From Lachnospiraceae bacterium UBA1759 (GTDB lineage: Bacteria > Bacillota > Clostridia > Lachnospirales > Lachnospiraceae), in NCBI GenBank assembly GCA_002315555.1, contig DCHF01000006.1, positions 1 through 64,000 on the forward strand: a DNA stretch of 64,000 bases. The letters are read 5' to 3'. This document shows positions 1 through 12,546 of this stretch, one piece after another. A program made the position numbers and the translations under genes. Each line of letters opens with the position of its first letter. Positions within the stretch are counted from its first letter, which is position 1. A model generated the notes under the pieces. It searched no databases. It was not told where the DNA came from and worked only from the letters and a program-made list of their open reading frames with translations.

Positions 1-23
1 TCTGCCAGTTCCGCCACGCCGGC
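1..23 (-). tRNA. tRNA-Leu, 5' part only (cut by window edge)
   Basis: Read on the minus strand, the first 23 bases match the 5' end of a leucine tRNA: acceptor strand GCCGGCG, then TGGCGGAACTGGCAGA, the typical class II tRNA-Leu D-arm. The anticodon lies outside the window, so the isoacceptor is unknown. It is downstream of tRNA-Tyr on the same strand, and the two probably form one short tRNA operon. Confidence 0.65.
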
Positions 24-34
24 GGGCCAGAGCA

Positions 35-57
35 GTAAGGGTTTTAAAAACCCTTAC
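35..57. repeat. Near-perfect 23-base palindrome between tRNA-Tyr and tRNA-Leu
   Basis: GTAAGGGTTTT and its complement face each other across one base, making an 11-bp inverted repeat between the two tRNAs. It could be a processing hairpin for a dicistronic tRNA transcript. It lacks a separate U-tract beyond the stem, so it is not a standard terminator. Confidence 0.6.
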
Positions 58-62
58 GGGAG

Positions 63-144
63 TGGGCGAAGGTGGATTCGAACCACCGAAGCAATTTGCA
101 GCAGATTTACAGTCTGTCCCCTTTGGCCACTCGGGAATTCGCCC
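63..144 (-). tRNA. tRNA-Tyr (GTA)
   Basis: The minus strand gives a full class II tRNA of 82 bases. The acceptor stem GGGCGAA/TTCGCCC, the anticodon loop with GTA (ACTGTAAAT context), a long variable arm and the T-arm GGTTCGAATCC are all visible. CCA is not encoded. The long variable arm is expected for bacterial tRNA-Tyr. Confidence 0.95.
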
Positions 145-165
145 GTGTCGTCCTGACAAGGAAAT

Positions 166-194
166 ACTTTACCACAACGGAATATAAAATGCAA
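166..194 (-). promoter_or_regulatory. Promoter for tRNA-Tyr
   Basis: On the minus strand there is a -35 box TTGCAT, a 17-base spacer and a -10 box TAAAGT, about 22 bases ahead of the mature tRNA-Tyr 5' end. Confidence 0.6.
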
Positions 195-280
195 GCACTT
201 TTTTTAAAAATTTCAGAAAGTTTTCAAGAGGTTCTGAAGCCCTTGAATTTGCTTGCTTTTTTCAATATTGGCAATCTAAA

Positions 281-321
281 GATCCGGGAATTTCCCGGCT
301 TTATTCGGAATATCCCGGATC
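281..321 (-). terminator. Long inverted repeat after the MATE gene, likely terminator
   Basis: GATCCGGGA and TCCCGGATC form a 9-bp stem around a 23-base loop that can itself pair. It lies 26 bases beyond the MATE stop on the minus strand and is followed by only a short TTT run, so termination is likely but not certain. The rest of the stretch between tRNA-Tyr and the MATE gene holds no gene. Confidence 0.5.
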
Positions 322-346
322 AAATTTTGCGAAATATTTCTGAAAA

Positions 347-1756
347 TTATTTAGCTTTCACCTTAATGTGGTGCTTTTCGCGGAATGCCGGCAGCGCTGC
401 CAGGCCCTCTTCCGTAACCGGACGGATCCATTTTCCGGAGAACATGTGGATCTGCATGAGGATCACGCGGATCGGCTCATCAATATAGCGGGATGCAAAA
501 ATGACAAGGAACGGCAGCTTCCAGACAAATGCCGCGCAGGCCAGGACCGGAAGCACCAGAAGGTACATAAAGACGATCTCCAGAACGGTACCGGTAGTGG
601 CATCGCCCGCGGAACGGTAAGTGTCGTTCATCAGCCAGTTACACATACGGATGACGATGACCACGCAGAAGATCGCGACCATGCCCTTGCCGAGCCGGAG
701 CGACTCGCCGGAGAGGCCCATGACCGTCAGCACCGGTGTCTTGATTGCTGTAAAGATCAAGCTGAGCACCAGCATGCCGATGGCGCAGATATAAATGAGC
801 CGCCAGCCGCGATCGTAGGCCGTGTCCAGTTCGCCCGCACCGACCTTGTTACCGACCAGGACGGATGCCGCATTCGTAAAGCCGGAGAAGAAACCGATGA
901 ACACGCCTTCGATCGTTGCAAATACGGCGATGGCTGCGATGGCTTCTTCGGACTGACGGCCCAGAATGATGCTGATGATGGCACCGGAAACACCGATCAG
1001 AAGCTCGTTCGCAATGATCGGCAGACACTTAACAACATACTCCTTCGTGTGCGCACGGTCCCAGGTGAAATGCTTTCTGATACGGAAAAGCGGCTCGAAT
1101 CCGCCCACTTTGGCCATGATCATACAGAAGACATAGTTTACGAGACTTGCAGTGACGGTCGCGATCGCGGCACCCTGCACGCCTAATCTCGGGAAGCCCC
1201 AGTGACCAAAAATAAGAAGCCAGTTCAGGACGATATTCGTAAAAACAGAAAGAATCGATGCGTACAGCGGAACCTTAACGCGGCTTGCGGAACGTAGCAT
1301 GTTTGCCGCGGCCATCGACATGACGGTAAGCGGGTATGAGAAGCCGACAATGCGAAGATAGGGAATACCCAGCTGCTGAATATTGACCTTATCCGTGTAG
1401 ATCTTCATGACAAGTTCCGGCGCAAAGATCGCAAGTGCGCTGAAGATCAGGGCGATGGCCATCATGAACACCCACATCATGCCGAAGGAACGCTCCATGC
1501 CATCCTCATCTTCCGCGCCCCAGTACTGCGCCATAAACAGCATACCGCCGCCGGAGAAGCCCCAGTAGCAGGCAAACATCAGGGATGAAAACTGTGCACA
1601 CAGACCTACGGCGCCGACAGTCTTTTCACCCATGGATGCGATCATAACGGTGTCCAGCATGGAACCGGTCGTTGTCAAAAGGCTCTGGAATGCTACGGGA
1701 ATGCCGAGTACCGCAAGAGCTTTCAGAAATTCTTTCCAGTTGAAACGCTGCTTCAT
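347..1756 (-). CDS. MATE family multidrug/toxin exporter
   Basis: This 469-residue protein is almost entirely hydrophobic, with about twelve membrane segments in two halves, as expected for MATE drug:cation antiporters (usually 440-480 residues). The N-terminus has the MATE-like features: a hydrophobic first helix followed by MLDTVMIASMGEKTVGAVGL, resembling the conserved D-x-x-(M/I)-(V/I) segment. Family members export cationic drugs and metabolites from the cytoplasm using a Na+ or H+ gradient. The gene has its own promoter and a hairpin beyond the stop, so it is probably monocistronic. The ATG is preceded by AGAGGAGA. The substrate cannot be read from sequence. A second, different MATE gene lies at 8864-10216. 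Confidence 0.9.
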   Translation of the reverse strand: MKQRFNWKEFLKALAVLGIPVAFQSLLTTTGSMLDTVMIASMGEKTVGAVGLCAQFSSLMFACYWGFSGGGMLFMAQYWGAEDEDGMERSFGMMWVFMMAIALIFSALAIFAPELVMKIYTDKVNIQQLGIPYLRIVGFSYPLTVMSMAAANMLRSASRVKVPLYASILSVFTNIVLNWLLIFGHWGFPRLGVQGAAIATVTASLVNYVFCMIMAKVGGFEPLFRIRKHFTWDRAHTKEYVVKCLPIIANELLIGVSGAIISIILGRQSEEAIAAIAVFATIEGVFIGFFSGFTNAASVLVGNKVGAGELDTAYDRGWRLIYICAIGMLVLSLIFTAIKTPVLTVMGLSGESLRLGKGMVAIFCVVIVIRMCNWLMNDTYRSAGDATTGTVLEIVFMYLLVLPVLACAAFVWKLPFLVIFASRYIDEPIRVILMQIHMFSGKWIRPVTEEGLAALPAFREKHHIKVKAK

Positions 1757-1789
1757 TCTTATCTCCTCTCACAAAACGCGCTTGAATAG

Positions 1790-1818
1790 ACCTTATCATA
1801 GCCGGTTCGGGTTTTCAA
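1790..1818 (-). promoter_or_regulatory. Promoter for the first MATE gene
   Basis: The minus strand reads TTGAAA, a 17-base spacer, then TAAGGT, about 35 bases before the MATE ATG. The rest of the gap up to position 1969 shows no coding signal. Confidence 0.5.
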
Positions 1819-1969
1819 GGAAAAAACTCGTCATATAAGGGCAAAAACAAGTGTTTTTAGCGCCGCTCCGAAAAGGGCGGGGACTTGTGCGATTTTTGTG
1901 TTTCCGTGGCTAAAACAGCACTTTTGGGGCAAATTCAAGGGTTGTGCGGCGTGTGGCCGTATAAATCAG

Positions 1970-2009
1970 AAAGGCTACGGAAGCGCCTTCGGATCTTCCA
2001 TAGCCTTTT
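1970..2009 (-). terminator. Terminator of the glycerol operon
   Basis: A 14-bp stem with one mismatch (AAAGGCTA-GGAAG against its complement) begins 14 bases beyond the DUF1667 stop. On the minus strand the second arm ends in TTT. It separates the glp operon from the MATE gene. Confidence 0.65.
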
Positions 2010-2023
2010 CAATTACTTATCGC

Positions 2024-2389
2024 TTACAGCACTTCCTTCGTCGCAACCATATCGACGCCGGTATCGGCCACATTCGCGAGGACCACATCGCCGATGTGTA
2101 CCGGGCAAGCCACGGTCACGTCCTTGATCGCGCGGCAGATGTCAAAGATCTTGCCCTTCGGAATGTCGGACGCGGTCTTGCAGGATACCATAACGGCGCC
2201 GGTCGTTGAGCCGGAAACGTGCACGGACGAGGTCACGATACGGGTCGGCGCAGTGACTTCCTTCTTCGCATAAGCCGCACCGCGCGGGCAGGTATTGCCG
2301 GTGACCTTCGTCACTTCACCGTTTTCGATCGTCACTTCCAGCGGACAGCCCATCGGGCAGTTAATGCAGATCAGATTACGCGTCTCCAT
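2024..2389 (-). CDS. DUF1667 protein of the glycerol operon
   Basis: This 121-residue protein begins METRNLICINCPMGCPLEV. Four cysteines stand near the N-terminus (C-x2-C-x3-C and a later C in GNTCPRG), a pattern that suggests metal or Fe-S binding. DUF1667 proteins are regularly found as the third component next to a BFD-type GlpA and an FAD oxidoreductase in Firmicutes; their reaction is not established to my knowledge. The start at 2389 is chosen because GGAGG lies 6 bases upstream and the ATG follows the preceding stop by one base. A longer in-frame start would run into the neighbouring gene. Confidence 0.85.
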   Translation of the reverse strand: METRNLICINCPMGCPLEVTIENGEVTKVTGNTCPRGAAYAKKEVTAPTRIVTSSVHVSGSTTGAVMVSCKTASDIPKGKIFDICRAIKDVTVACPVHIGDVVLANVADTGVDMVATKEVL

Positions 2390-2390
2390 T

Positions 2391-3656
2391 TTACGCCTCC
2401 TCCACGCGGATGGAAATGCTCTTTGCATCCGCATGATTTTCAAACATGCTCTTCTTTAAGACGACTTCCTCCATCTCGCCCGGTGCCATGACGACACGCT
2501 TCTTGCGGATGACCTTCTCATCGTCGATGTAAACATTGACCCACTTGTTCTGCATGACGGAACCCACGCGGAAACGGACCGTCAGCTGATCGGTCATCTT
2601 CTTCGGGTCGATGGTGCTCGGCACGGTATAACGCGGGCCGCCTTCAACGGTCAGCGCGATCTCGCCGTCCGTACCCTGCGCCAGTTCACCGTTCACGAAT
2701 GCCACTGCATTGCGTCCGGCTGCCGCCGCTTCTTCGGACACGAAGTCTACGAGGTCATGCACGTGAAGTACATTACCTGCCGCGAATACACCGGGAACGC
2801 TGGTCTCAAGGCTCTCGTTAACGGTCGGGCCGTTCGTGATGCGAGACAGCTCCACGCCTGCGTTTCTGGAAAGCTCGTTCTCCGGAAGAAGACCGCAGGA
2901 AAGAAGCAGGGTATCGCACTCGTAGAATTCCTCGGTGCCCGGAATCGGCTTCATGCGGTTATCGACCTCGGCGATCGTAACACCGGTCACGCGCTCCTTG
3001 CCCTGAATGTCCACAACGGTGTGGCTGAGCTTGAGCGGAATGCCAAAGTCGTTCAGACACTGGACGATATTTCTCTTCAGGCCGCCGGAATACGGCATGA
3101 GTTCGGCTACGACCTGCACTTCCGCGCCTTCCAGGGTCATACGGCGTGCCATGATCAGGCCGATATCACCGGAACCCAGAATGACGACCTTACGGCCGGG
3201 CATATAGCCTTCGATATTGACCAGACGCTGCGCGGTACCTGCGGAATAGATACCTGCCGGACGGTAGCCCGGGATGTTCAGCGCACCGCGGCTTCTTTCG
3301 CGGCAGCCCATCGCCAGGATCACGGCCTTGGCCTGAATGTCAAACATACCGTCCACGCGGTTCATGGCGGTGACCACCTTTTCTTCGGTGATGTCCATGA
3401 CCATCGTGTTCAAACGGTATTCAATGTTTCTTTCAACGACCTGATCCGCATAACGCTTTGCATACTCGGGGCCGGTCAGTTCTTCCTTGAAGGTGTGAAG
3501 ACCGAAACCGTTATGAATGCACTGGTTTAAGATACCGCCCAGCTGGCTGTCTCTTTCCAGGATCAGGATGCTTCTTTCGCCCGCATCATAGGCTGCTACT
3601 GCTGCGGCAAGGCCTGCGGGGCCGCCGCCAATGATCACGATATTATAATTTTCCAT
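2391..3656 (-). CDS. FAD/NAD(P)-dependent oxidoreductase (glp operon)
   Basis: This 421-residue flavoprotein has two dinucleotide-binding motifs: IIGGGPAGLAAAVAA at the N-terminus for FAD, and VVILGSGDIGLIMARR near residue 160 for NAD(P). It ends with an extra C-terminal domain. It belongs to the pyridine nucleotide-disulfide oxidoreductase fold. Its place between the GlpA-like enzyme and DUF1667 suggests it carries electrons from glycerol-3-phosphate oxidation to NAD(P) or another acceptor; this is inference. An AAGGAGG site stands ahead of the ATG, and the gene starts 11 bases after the glpA stop. Confidence 0.85.
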   Translation of the reverse strand: MENYNIVIIGGGPAGLAAAVAAYDAGERSILILERDSQLGGILNQCIHNGFGLHTFKEELTGPEYAKRYADQVVERNIEYRLNTMVMDITEEKVVTAMNRVDGMFDIQAKAVILAMGCRERSRGALNIPGYRPAGIYSAGTAQRLVNIEGYMPGRKVVILGSGDIGLIMARRMTLEGAEVQVVAELMPYSGGLKRNIVQCLNDFGIPLKLSHTVVDIQGKERVTGVTIAEVDNRMKPIPGTEEFYECDTLLLSCGLLPENELSRNAGVELSRITNGPTVNESLETSVPGVFAAGNVLHVHDLVDFVSEEAAAAGRNAVAFVNGELAQGTDGEIALTVEGGPRYTVPSTIDPKKMTDQLTVRFRVGSVMQNKWVNVYIDDEKVIRKKRVVMAPGEMEEVVLKKSMFENHADAKSISIRVEEA

Positions 3657-3667
3657 AGCGCGCCTCC

Positions 3668-5110
3668 TTAAATGCGGTCCTTGACCACGCCGACGATGAA
3701 CCTGGATTCTCCGCCGTTCTTGGTGATCTCAGACTGGTCGACACCCAGCTCGTGAGCCAGGATCTCAATGACACGCGGTGAGCAGAAGCCTGCCTGGCAA
3801 CGACCCATACCGGCACGTACACGACGCTTGATACCGTCTAAGGACTTTGCGCCTACCGGACGGCGGATCGCATCGACGATCTCACCCTCGGAAATGCTCT
3901 CGCAGCGGCAGATGATCTGGCCGTATGCCGGATTTTCCTTGATCAGCGCGTTGCGCTCTTCCTTGGTGAGTTCAGCAGCTTTGACGATGCCCTTGCGCTC
4001 CGCAACGAAATCGGCCTTTTTCTCAAGCCCCAGCTTTTCTGCGATCAGATCGGACAGATATTCGCCGATGGCCGGTGAAGAGGACAGACCCGGAGACTCA
4101 ATGCCGGCTGCATCGAAGAAGCCCGGATTCTCCGGGACCTCGCCCAGAACGAATTCGTGGCTGACTTCGTGTGCACGAAGGCCTGCAAAAGAGGTGATGG
4201 TCTGGCGGACCGGAACATCCTTAACGGCGATCGCAGACTTCTCGATGACCTCCTGAAGTCCCGCTGCGGTGGTGTTGGTGCCTTCCGGATCATCGATATC
4301 GGTCGCGGTCGGACCGACGATCGTATTGTTATGAACGGTCGGGGAAACCAGAACGCCCTTGCCGTACTTGCCCGGAAGCTGGAATACGGTATGCTTGACG
4401 AAACCGTCGGTGTTGTGATCGAGAAGCAGATACTCACCCTTTCTCGGGACGATCTGCATCTTCTTTTCCGCCATCATGTTGTGGAATACGTCGGAGTAAA
4501 CACCGGCTGCATTGACAACCGCCTTGGCTTCGATGACCTCTCCGTTCTTCGCGGTGACCTTGAAGCTTCCGTCCGCCTGCTTTTCGATGCCTGCGACTTC
4601 CGTATTGAACTTGAATTCCACGCCGTTGACCGCTGCATTCTCTGCAAATGCGATGGTCAGACCGAACGGGCAGACGATGGCACCGGTCGGCGCCCACAGT
4701 GCGGCAACCGCAGCATCGGAGATGTTCGGCTCCATTTCCAGAAGCTTTGCACGGTCCACGATCTCAAGGCCCTTGACACCGTTCTTTACACCGTTCTCAT
4801 AAAGCTCCTGCAGCTTCGGAAGCTCTTCCTCCGCAACACAGACGACCAGACTTCCGCACATATCATATGCAACGTCCAGTTCCTTTGCCAGTGCGGGCAT
4901 CATTTCGCTGCCCTTCACATTGAATTTTGCCATCAGGGAACCGTTTGCGGCATCAAAGCCCGCGTGCACGATCGCACTGTTGGCCTTGGAGGTGCCGGTA
5001 CATACATCTTCATCCTTTTCGATGACGCATGCGTTCACCTGGTAACGCGACAGATAACGGGCGATGGAACAGCCCGTGACACCTGCGCCGATGATTACGA
5101 CATCATACAT
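3668..5110 (-). CDS. glpA: Glycerol-3-phosphate dehydrogenase-like FAD enzyme with BFD [2Fe-2S] domain
   Basis: The N-terminus VVIIGAGVTGCSIARYLSRY is the Rossmann FAD site of the DAO/GlpA family. From about residue 393 a BFD-like [2Fe-2S] domain follows, with CRCE and C-x4-C (RCQAGFC) cysteines. Such GlpA enzymes oxidise sn-glycerol-3-phosphate to dihydroxyacetone phosphate. The gene lies directly after glpK. A GTG nine bases upstream would give the classic GTGA overlap with the glpK stop, but GAGGAG is eight bases before the ATG at 5110, so I favour 480 residues. The symbol rests on homology and context; activity on L-2-hydroxyacids is an alternative for this family. Confidence 0.85.
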   Translation of the reverse strand: MYDVVIIGAGVTGCSIARYLSRYQVNACVIEKDEDVCTGTSKANSAIVHAGFDAANGSLMAKFNVKGSEMMPALAKELDVAYDMCGSLVVCVAEEELPKLQELYENGVKNGVKGLEIVDRAKLLEMEPNISDAAVAALWAPTGAIVCPFGLTIAFAENAAVNGVEFKFNTEVAGIEKQADGSFKVTAKNGEVIEAKAVVNAAGVYSDVFHNMMAEKKMQIVPRKGEYLLLDHNTDGFVKHTVFQLPGKYGKGVLVSPTVHNNTIVGPTATDIDDPEGTNTTAAGLQEVIEKSAIAVKDVPVRQTITSFAGLRAHEVSHEFVLGEVPENPGFFDAAGIESPGLSSSPAIGEYLSDLIAEKLGLEKKADFVAERKGIVKAAELTKEERNALIKENPAYGQIICRCESISEGEIVDAIRRPVGAKSLDGIKRRVRAGMGRCQAGFCSPRVIEILAHELGVDQSEITKNGGESRFIVGVVKDRI

Positions 5111-5115
5111 GTTTC

Positions 5116-8821
<3,706 letters not shown>

Positions 8822-8863
8822 GTCCACCTCACAGGTCTATTATTTACGCGCACAGCGTTATGT

Positions 8864-10216
8864 TCAGGTAAACGCCTTGTTTTTCCACTTTCCGGAAAGG
8901 TAACGCACCAGATAGAAAACGCCGGTAGTCCCCCAGTTCGCGATGCAGGCGTACCAGATGCCGCGCATACCGAGTTTGAGTCCGTAAATGAACAACAGGG
9001 CAAAGCCCACGCGGCCAAGCACCTCCATAAAACCGCCGCACATGGAAAAGCGGGTGTCTCCGGAGCCGTTGATGACGGCGCGGTTGATGTAAATGTTGGA
9101 AAGGAACAGCACAAAGCTTGAGTAGATACCGATGGCGATCACACCGTAGCCGATGACGGTCTCTTCCGTGGAGAACAGACTCATAAAGGCTCGGCCGCCC
9201 AAATGGCCGAACAGGAACATCACAACAGAGAAGCCGATCGCAAAGATCCACATAACGCGGTAACCCTTTTTGATACGGTCCAGCTTCTTTGCGCCGATGT
9301 TCTGACCCGTGTATGTGGAAAGGGCCATCGCCATCGCACCGAGGGGCAGATTGTCGATATTATCGAATTTAGTCGCTACGGTATGGGCTGCCATGACCGT
9401 TGCGCCGAAGGAATTGACGAAGCGCTGAAGAAAAACATTGGAAAGTGAGATCGTCGAATTCTGGAGGGCCAGCGGAACGCCTGCGGTCAGGATTCTTTTG
9501 ACAAGATCACCATCAAAATGAAGCTCCCGTACAGAGAAACGGAAATATACGTATTTTTTCCGGGCAAAGAAGAAGGTGACGGCCGCGACCACATACTGGG
9601 AAATGACGGTTGCAAGGCCCACGCCGAGGACGCCGAGCTTCAGCACGGTGACACAGAGAAGGTCCATAACCGTGTTCAGGATGCTGGAAAAGATCAAAAA
9701 GTACAGCGGCATCTGTGAGTCGCCGAGGGAGCGGAGAACGCCCGCTTCCATATTGTAAACGGCTGAGCCCAGAAGGCCCAGGTAAATGATTCTGAGATAA
9801 GTGACGGCGTCGTGAAAGACCTCGTCCGGAGCGCCGAGGAGCCGGAGGATCTCCGGTGCAAGGAGTATGCCGAGCACTCCAAAGACGATGGAGGTCATCG
9901 ACATGATGAGGAGCGCATTGATCACGAGCGGTTTTATTTTGCGCTCTTTATGCGCGCCGAAGAACTGAGCCACAAGGATTCCGACGCCGGTGGCTGCGCC
10001 CATGTTCAGGCTGACAAACATGCCGAAGGGGGATGCACAGGTGCCGACGGCCGCGAGGGCATCGGAGCTGACAAACCTGCCGACGATGATACTGTCCGCC
10101 ATATTATAAAGAAGCTGGAACACATTGCCGAAAAGGATCGGGATGGCAAAAGTGAGAAGCAGTTTTAGCGGTTCTCCCTCCGTCATATCGATGTTTTTCC
10201 GTTTGGCAATGCTCAT
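8864..10216 (-). CDS. MATE family exporter (second copy)
   Basis: This is a 450-residue polytopic membrane protein of the MATE/DinF type, with about twelve hydrophobic helices and the conserved opening LLLTFAIPILFGNVFQLLY followed by DSIIVGRF. It is only distantly like the MATE protein at 347-1756 and belongs to the branch common in Clostridia. Substrate is unknown. The start at 10216 follows an AGGGGGC site. A longer frame begins inside the terminator hairpin upstream and is rejected. The GH36 gene follows after 42 bases without a terminator, so the two may be co-transcribed. Confidence 0.9.
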   Translation of the reverse strand: MSIAKRKNIDMTEGEPLKLLLTFAIPILFGNVFQLLYNMADSIIVGRFVSSDALAAVGTCASPFGMFVSLNMGAATGVGILVAQFFGAHKERKIKPLVINALLIMSMTSIVFGVLGILLAPEILRLLGAPDEVFHDAVTYLRIIYLGLLGSAVYNMEAGVLRSLGDSQMPLYFLIFSSILNTVMDLLCVTVLKLGVLGVGLATVISQYVVAAVTFFFARKKYVYFRFSVRELHFDGDLVKRILTAGVPLALQNSTISLSNVFLQRFVNSFGATVMAAHTVATKFDNIDNLPLGAMAMALSTYTGQNIGAKKLDRIKKGYRVMWIFAIGFSVVMFLFGHLGGRAFMSLFSTEETVIGYGVIAIGIYSSFVLFLSNIYINRAVINGSGDTRFSMCGGFMEVLGRVGFALLFIYGLKLGMRGIWYACIANWGTTGVFYLVRYLSGKWKNKAFT

Positions 10217-10257
10217 GATATGCCCCCTGTAAAGTAAGTCAAATTTAGTTATAGCAT

Positions 10258-10290
10258 AAAAAAAATGCTGCCGCAATAGCGCGGCAGCAT
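10258..10290 (-). terminator. Intrinsic terminator after the anchored-protein gene
   Basis: ATGCTGCCGC and GCGGCAGCAT form a strong stem followed by eight T on the minus strand, about 20 bases beyond the stop at 10311. Confidence 0.9.
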
Positions 10291-10310
10291 TATATTGCTA
10301 CTATTTTGTC

Positions 10311-11060
10311 TTATTCCCCGGAGCTTTCCGTCTCCGCTTCCGCTTCCGTTGCCTCCTGGGTTTCCGGAGCCGCGGTCGTTTCAACCGGCTGCTCATTCAG
10401 CATGGCGATCAGATACTTCAGGTCCTCATTCTCTTCACAGGCCTCCTCCAGATCCGTTTCCACCTGCTGCTTTAACGCCATAACGACCTCACTGCGCTCG
10501 GTCTCCTCCAGATATGCCTGGAATTCACCGCTCAGCTCACGGTCATAGATGTAGTAGTAACCGTCGCTGTCCTTTGTGATCACAAAGTGGTTCAGGGACG
10601 GCGCGCCGGTGTTGATACCGTTGAAGTAGATATCGTAGGTGACGTAAACGATAAAATAATTATCGGTCGGTCCCGGGAGCGAATAGGTCTTGAAATTATC
10701 GTACTTGGAAATAAACTGTGTTTCATCGGCCAGGTCCGCAACGTTGTACTCACGGTCGGTATCCACAATATTGTTTAATTCCTCGGCGTTGTCATTGATC
10801 TTGGCTTCATAATAACGATCCACGAGTGCATCTACGTGTAAAGCGTCTACGGCAGAGATCGTCGGGCCGGTCTCTTCCTCTGTGGTAGTCTCGGTAACTT
10901 CGATCACATCGACGCTGGACGTATCCGCTTCACTGGTGGAATCTGTATCATCATTGTTCTTTGTGAACAGCAGAACACCGAGCAGGATCAGTCCGGCAAT
11001 CAGAAGGACCGAGATATATGGAAACACTTTGCGGATCATTCTCTGCGTTTTACGTGTCAT
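10311..11060 (-). CDS. Membrane-anchored extracytoplasmic protein, function unknown
   Basis: This 249-residue protein has a basic N-terminus, one membrane segment at about residues 13-33 (YISVLLIAGLILLGVLLF), a Thr/Glu/Asp-rich linker, then a soluble domain at about 65-195 that looks like an NTF2/SnoaL-like alpha+beta fold by its pattern of aromatic strands. It ends with an acidic Thr/Ala/Glu tail. Topology suggests the domain faces outward. I do not recognise a named family and give no function. It has its own promoter and terminator, so it is a single-gene unit. Confidence 0.75.
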   Translation of the reverse strand: MTRKTQRMIRKVFPYISVLLIAGLILLGVLLFTKNNDDTDSTSEADTSSVDVIEVTETTTEEETGPTISAVDALHVDALVDRYYEAKINDNAEELNNIVDTDREYNVADLADETQFISKYDNFKTYSLPGPTDNYFIVYVTYDIYFNGINTGAPSLNHFVITKDSDGYYYIYDRELSGEFQAYLEETERSEVVMALKQQVETDLEEACEENEDLKYLIAMLNEQPVETTAAPETQEATEAEAETESSGE

Positions 11061-11117
11061 ATATTTTCCCTTCTAAAAACAGGATTTTGCGCGTATAAAT
11101 CACGCATCATAAACGGT

Positions 11118-11146
11118 ATTTTACTATAATTCACACTTTCTGTCAA
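11118..11146 (-). promoter_or_regulatory. Promoter for the anchored-protein gene
   Basis: A consensus -35 box TTGACA, 17-base spacer and -10 box TAAAAT on the minus strand, about 58 bases before the start codon. Confidence 0.75.
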
Positions 11147-11171
11147 CTGCGGGGCATTCGTTCCGCCGCCG

Positions 11172-11423
11172 TTACGCCTTTACGGAACGGACCTCCTGCA
11201 GCTCAAACCGGTACTTCTGCGTGACCTCCGGGTATTTTTCACGGTCCACTTCCTCAAGGAACATCGAAAGCGGACGCACCCAAAGCGCTCCGTCCTCATA
11301 CAGCTTACGATAGATCACGACCGGCTCTCCGGTCTCGGAATCCGTGGCCAGATCCTCGGTGAGGTAGTAGTCGCCCTTGAAGTGTTTGTAAATACGATGA
11401 AGTTCAAGTTTGTTTTCAGTCAT
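11172..11423 (-). CDS. DUF1653 domain protein
   Basis: This small protein of 83 residues has the DUF1653 pattern: a H-x-KG-x-YY start (HFKGDYYLTEDLA), then VVIYRKLYEDGALWVRPLSMF. DUF1653 proteins are small, widespread and of unknown role, with the F-x-E at the end of the core also present (MFLEEV). The start at 11423 is preferred because GGAGG stands eight bases upstream; two other in-frame starts lie too near or beyond it. A promoter at 11471-11498 serves it. Confidence 0.85.
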   Translation of the reverse strand: MTENKLELHRIYKHFKGDYYLTEDLATDSETGEPVVIYRKLYEDGALWVRPLSMFLEEVDREKYPEVTQKYRFELQEVRSVKA

Positions 11424-11470
11424 ATTCATTCCCTCCAAACTTTGGTGTGACTCTGTCATTACTCTTTTCT

Positions 11471-11498
11471 ACTATAAATGACGAGAAAAAAAAGTCAA
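11471..11498 (-). promoter_or_regulatory. Promoter for the DUF1653 gene
   Basis: TTGACT, a 16-base spacer rich in T, and TATAGT on the minus strand, about 48 bases ahead of the chosen start. It sits in the short gap after the DUF5688 stop. Confidence 0.65.
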
Positions 11499-11512
11499 GG
11501 AGGGTCCGCCGA

Positions 11513-12377
11513 TTACACCATCACGATCCTACCCTCCGCTCTCCGGTAGCGATACACCGAATCGGACAGCACCTCCTCGCGGCTCACTTCGAGTTCATTG
11601 ACCTCGCGTACAAGCTTCTTCAGGAACTCCTCGTTTTCGCTCTCCCCCGGAGTGATGATCAGCTCATGCACGCTGGACGGAAGAATGTAAAGATCACACG
11701 CCAGGTTTTCCGCAAGAAGCTTGAGAAGACGTGTATACAGCATCACGCTCGCGCCGTAGAAGGCCTCGCTGTTGGAGAGCACATACATGCCGTCCTCCAC
11801 CGGTTCCGCCGCGCGTCCGAGCATTTCCGACATGCTCTTCAGATCCTCGCCCATGATGCGCGGCGTATTCTGCATCGCAAGCTCAAACATTTCCTGCTCC
11901 GTTATATCCCACTCTGCGGCCATGCTCTTCCGTACAAGGACGATGCCGCTTCCCGCCGCCGCGGAATTCATCACGATTCCGTACGTCACTACAAGGTCCA
12001 TGAAGTCACGATGGATCAGCTCCGGCAGGAGCGCCGCATTCCGCTCGCGGTTTACCAGCCGGAAGATAATATTTTTCCGGAGAAAATCCGTATCCAAAAA
12101 ACGGTTGGCGCAGATATCGGCCGGGACCGGGCGGATCAGGATCGCAGCAATCTCCGCAGCGATCGCATCAAGGTCCGTGCCGTTTTCATAGTTCTGATAG
12201 TACGGCTCGGCATAAACAAGCGGAGACGCGCCTTCCGGTGTGTCCCTCTTCAAATAGATGCCGATGTATTCGACACCGTTATTCTTTTCAATTTTGCGAA
12301 TGTCGGCTTCACAGCCATCGGGGAGATATTCCCGGATACGGGAAAGGATCTCAGAAGTGAAAGATAAATAGTTCATA
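11513..12377 (-). CDS. DUF5688 family protein
   Basis: This 287-residue protein is soluble by composition. It matches the DUF5688 type seen in Lachnospiraceae: an N-terminal part with NNGVEYIGIYLKR and PLVYAEPYYQNYENG, a middle part on FRLVNRERN, and a C-terminal part ending LYILPSSVHELIITP. The function of the family is unknown. The start at 12377 follows GAAGGGTG. A longer frame reaches back into tRNA-Arg and is rejected. It sits between tRNA-Arg and the DUF1653 gene on the same strand. Confidence 0.8.
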
Positions 12378-12419
12378 TACACCCTTCCATGCAGAGGAAA
12401 AGCGTATGAAAACGGGAAA

Positions 12420-12491
12420 TGCGTCTGAGAGGAATCGAACCTCCGCACCCGGCTCCGGAGGCCGGTGCTCTATCCACTGAGCTACAGACGC
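12420..12491 (-). tRNA. tRNA-Arg (CCG)
   Basis: The minus strand reads GCGTCTG/CAGACGC acceptor arms, a D-arm, an anticodon stem CCGGC/GCCGG around loop CTCCGGA (anticodon CCG) and a T-arm with TTCGATT. CCA is not encoded. It decodes CGG. Confidence 0.95.
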
Positions 12492-12492
12492 A

Positions 12493-12520
12493 AAACGCAC
12501 GCCGCCGTAAAGCGGCGTGC
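12493..12520 (-). terminator. Terminator of efp
   Basis: GCACGCCGC pairs with GCGGCGTGC around a six-base loop, followed by GTTTTG on the minus strand. It lies between the efp stop and tRNA-Arg. Confidence 0.75.
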
Positions 12521-12546
12521 ATATTCATTTAAAGATTATGAGCGGA

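Noticed and set aside
10217..10276. Longer N-terminus of the second MATE gene
   Set aside because: It begins inside a terminator hairpin and bypasses the AGGGGGC site before 10216.
12378..12448. Longer N-terminus of the DUF5688 gene
   Set aside because: The extra codons run through tRNA-Arg and lack a ribosome-binding site; the ATG at 12377 has one.
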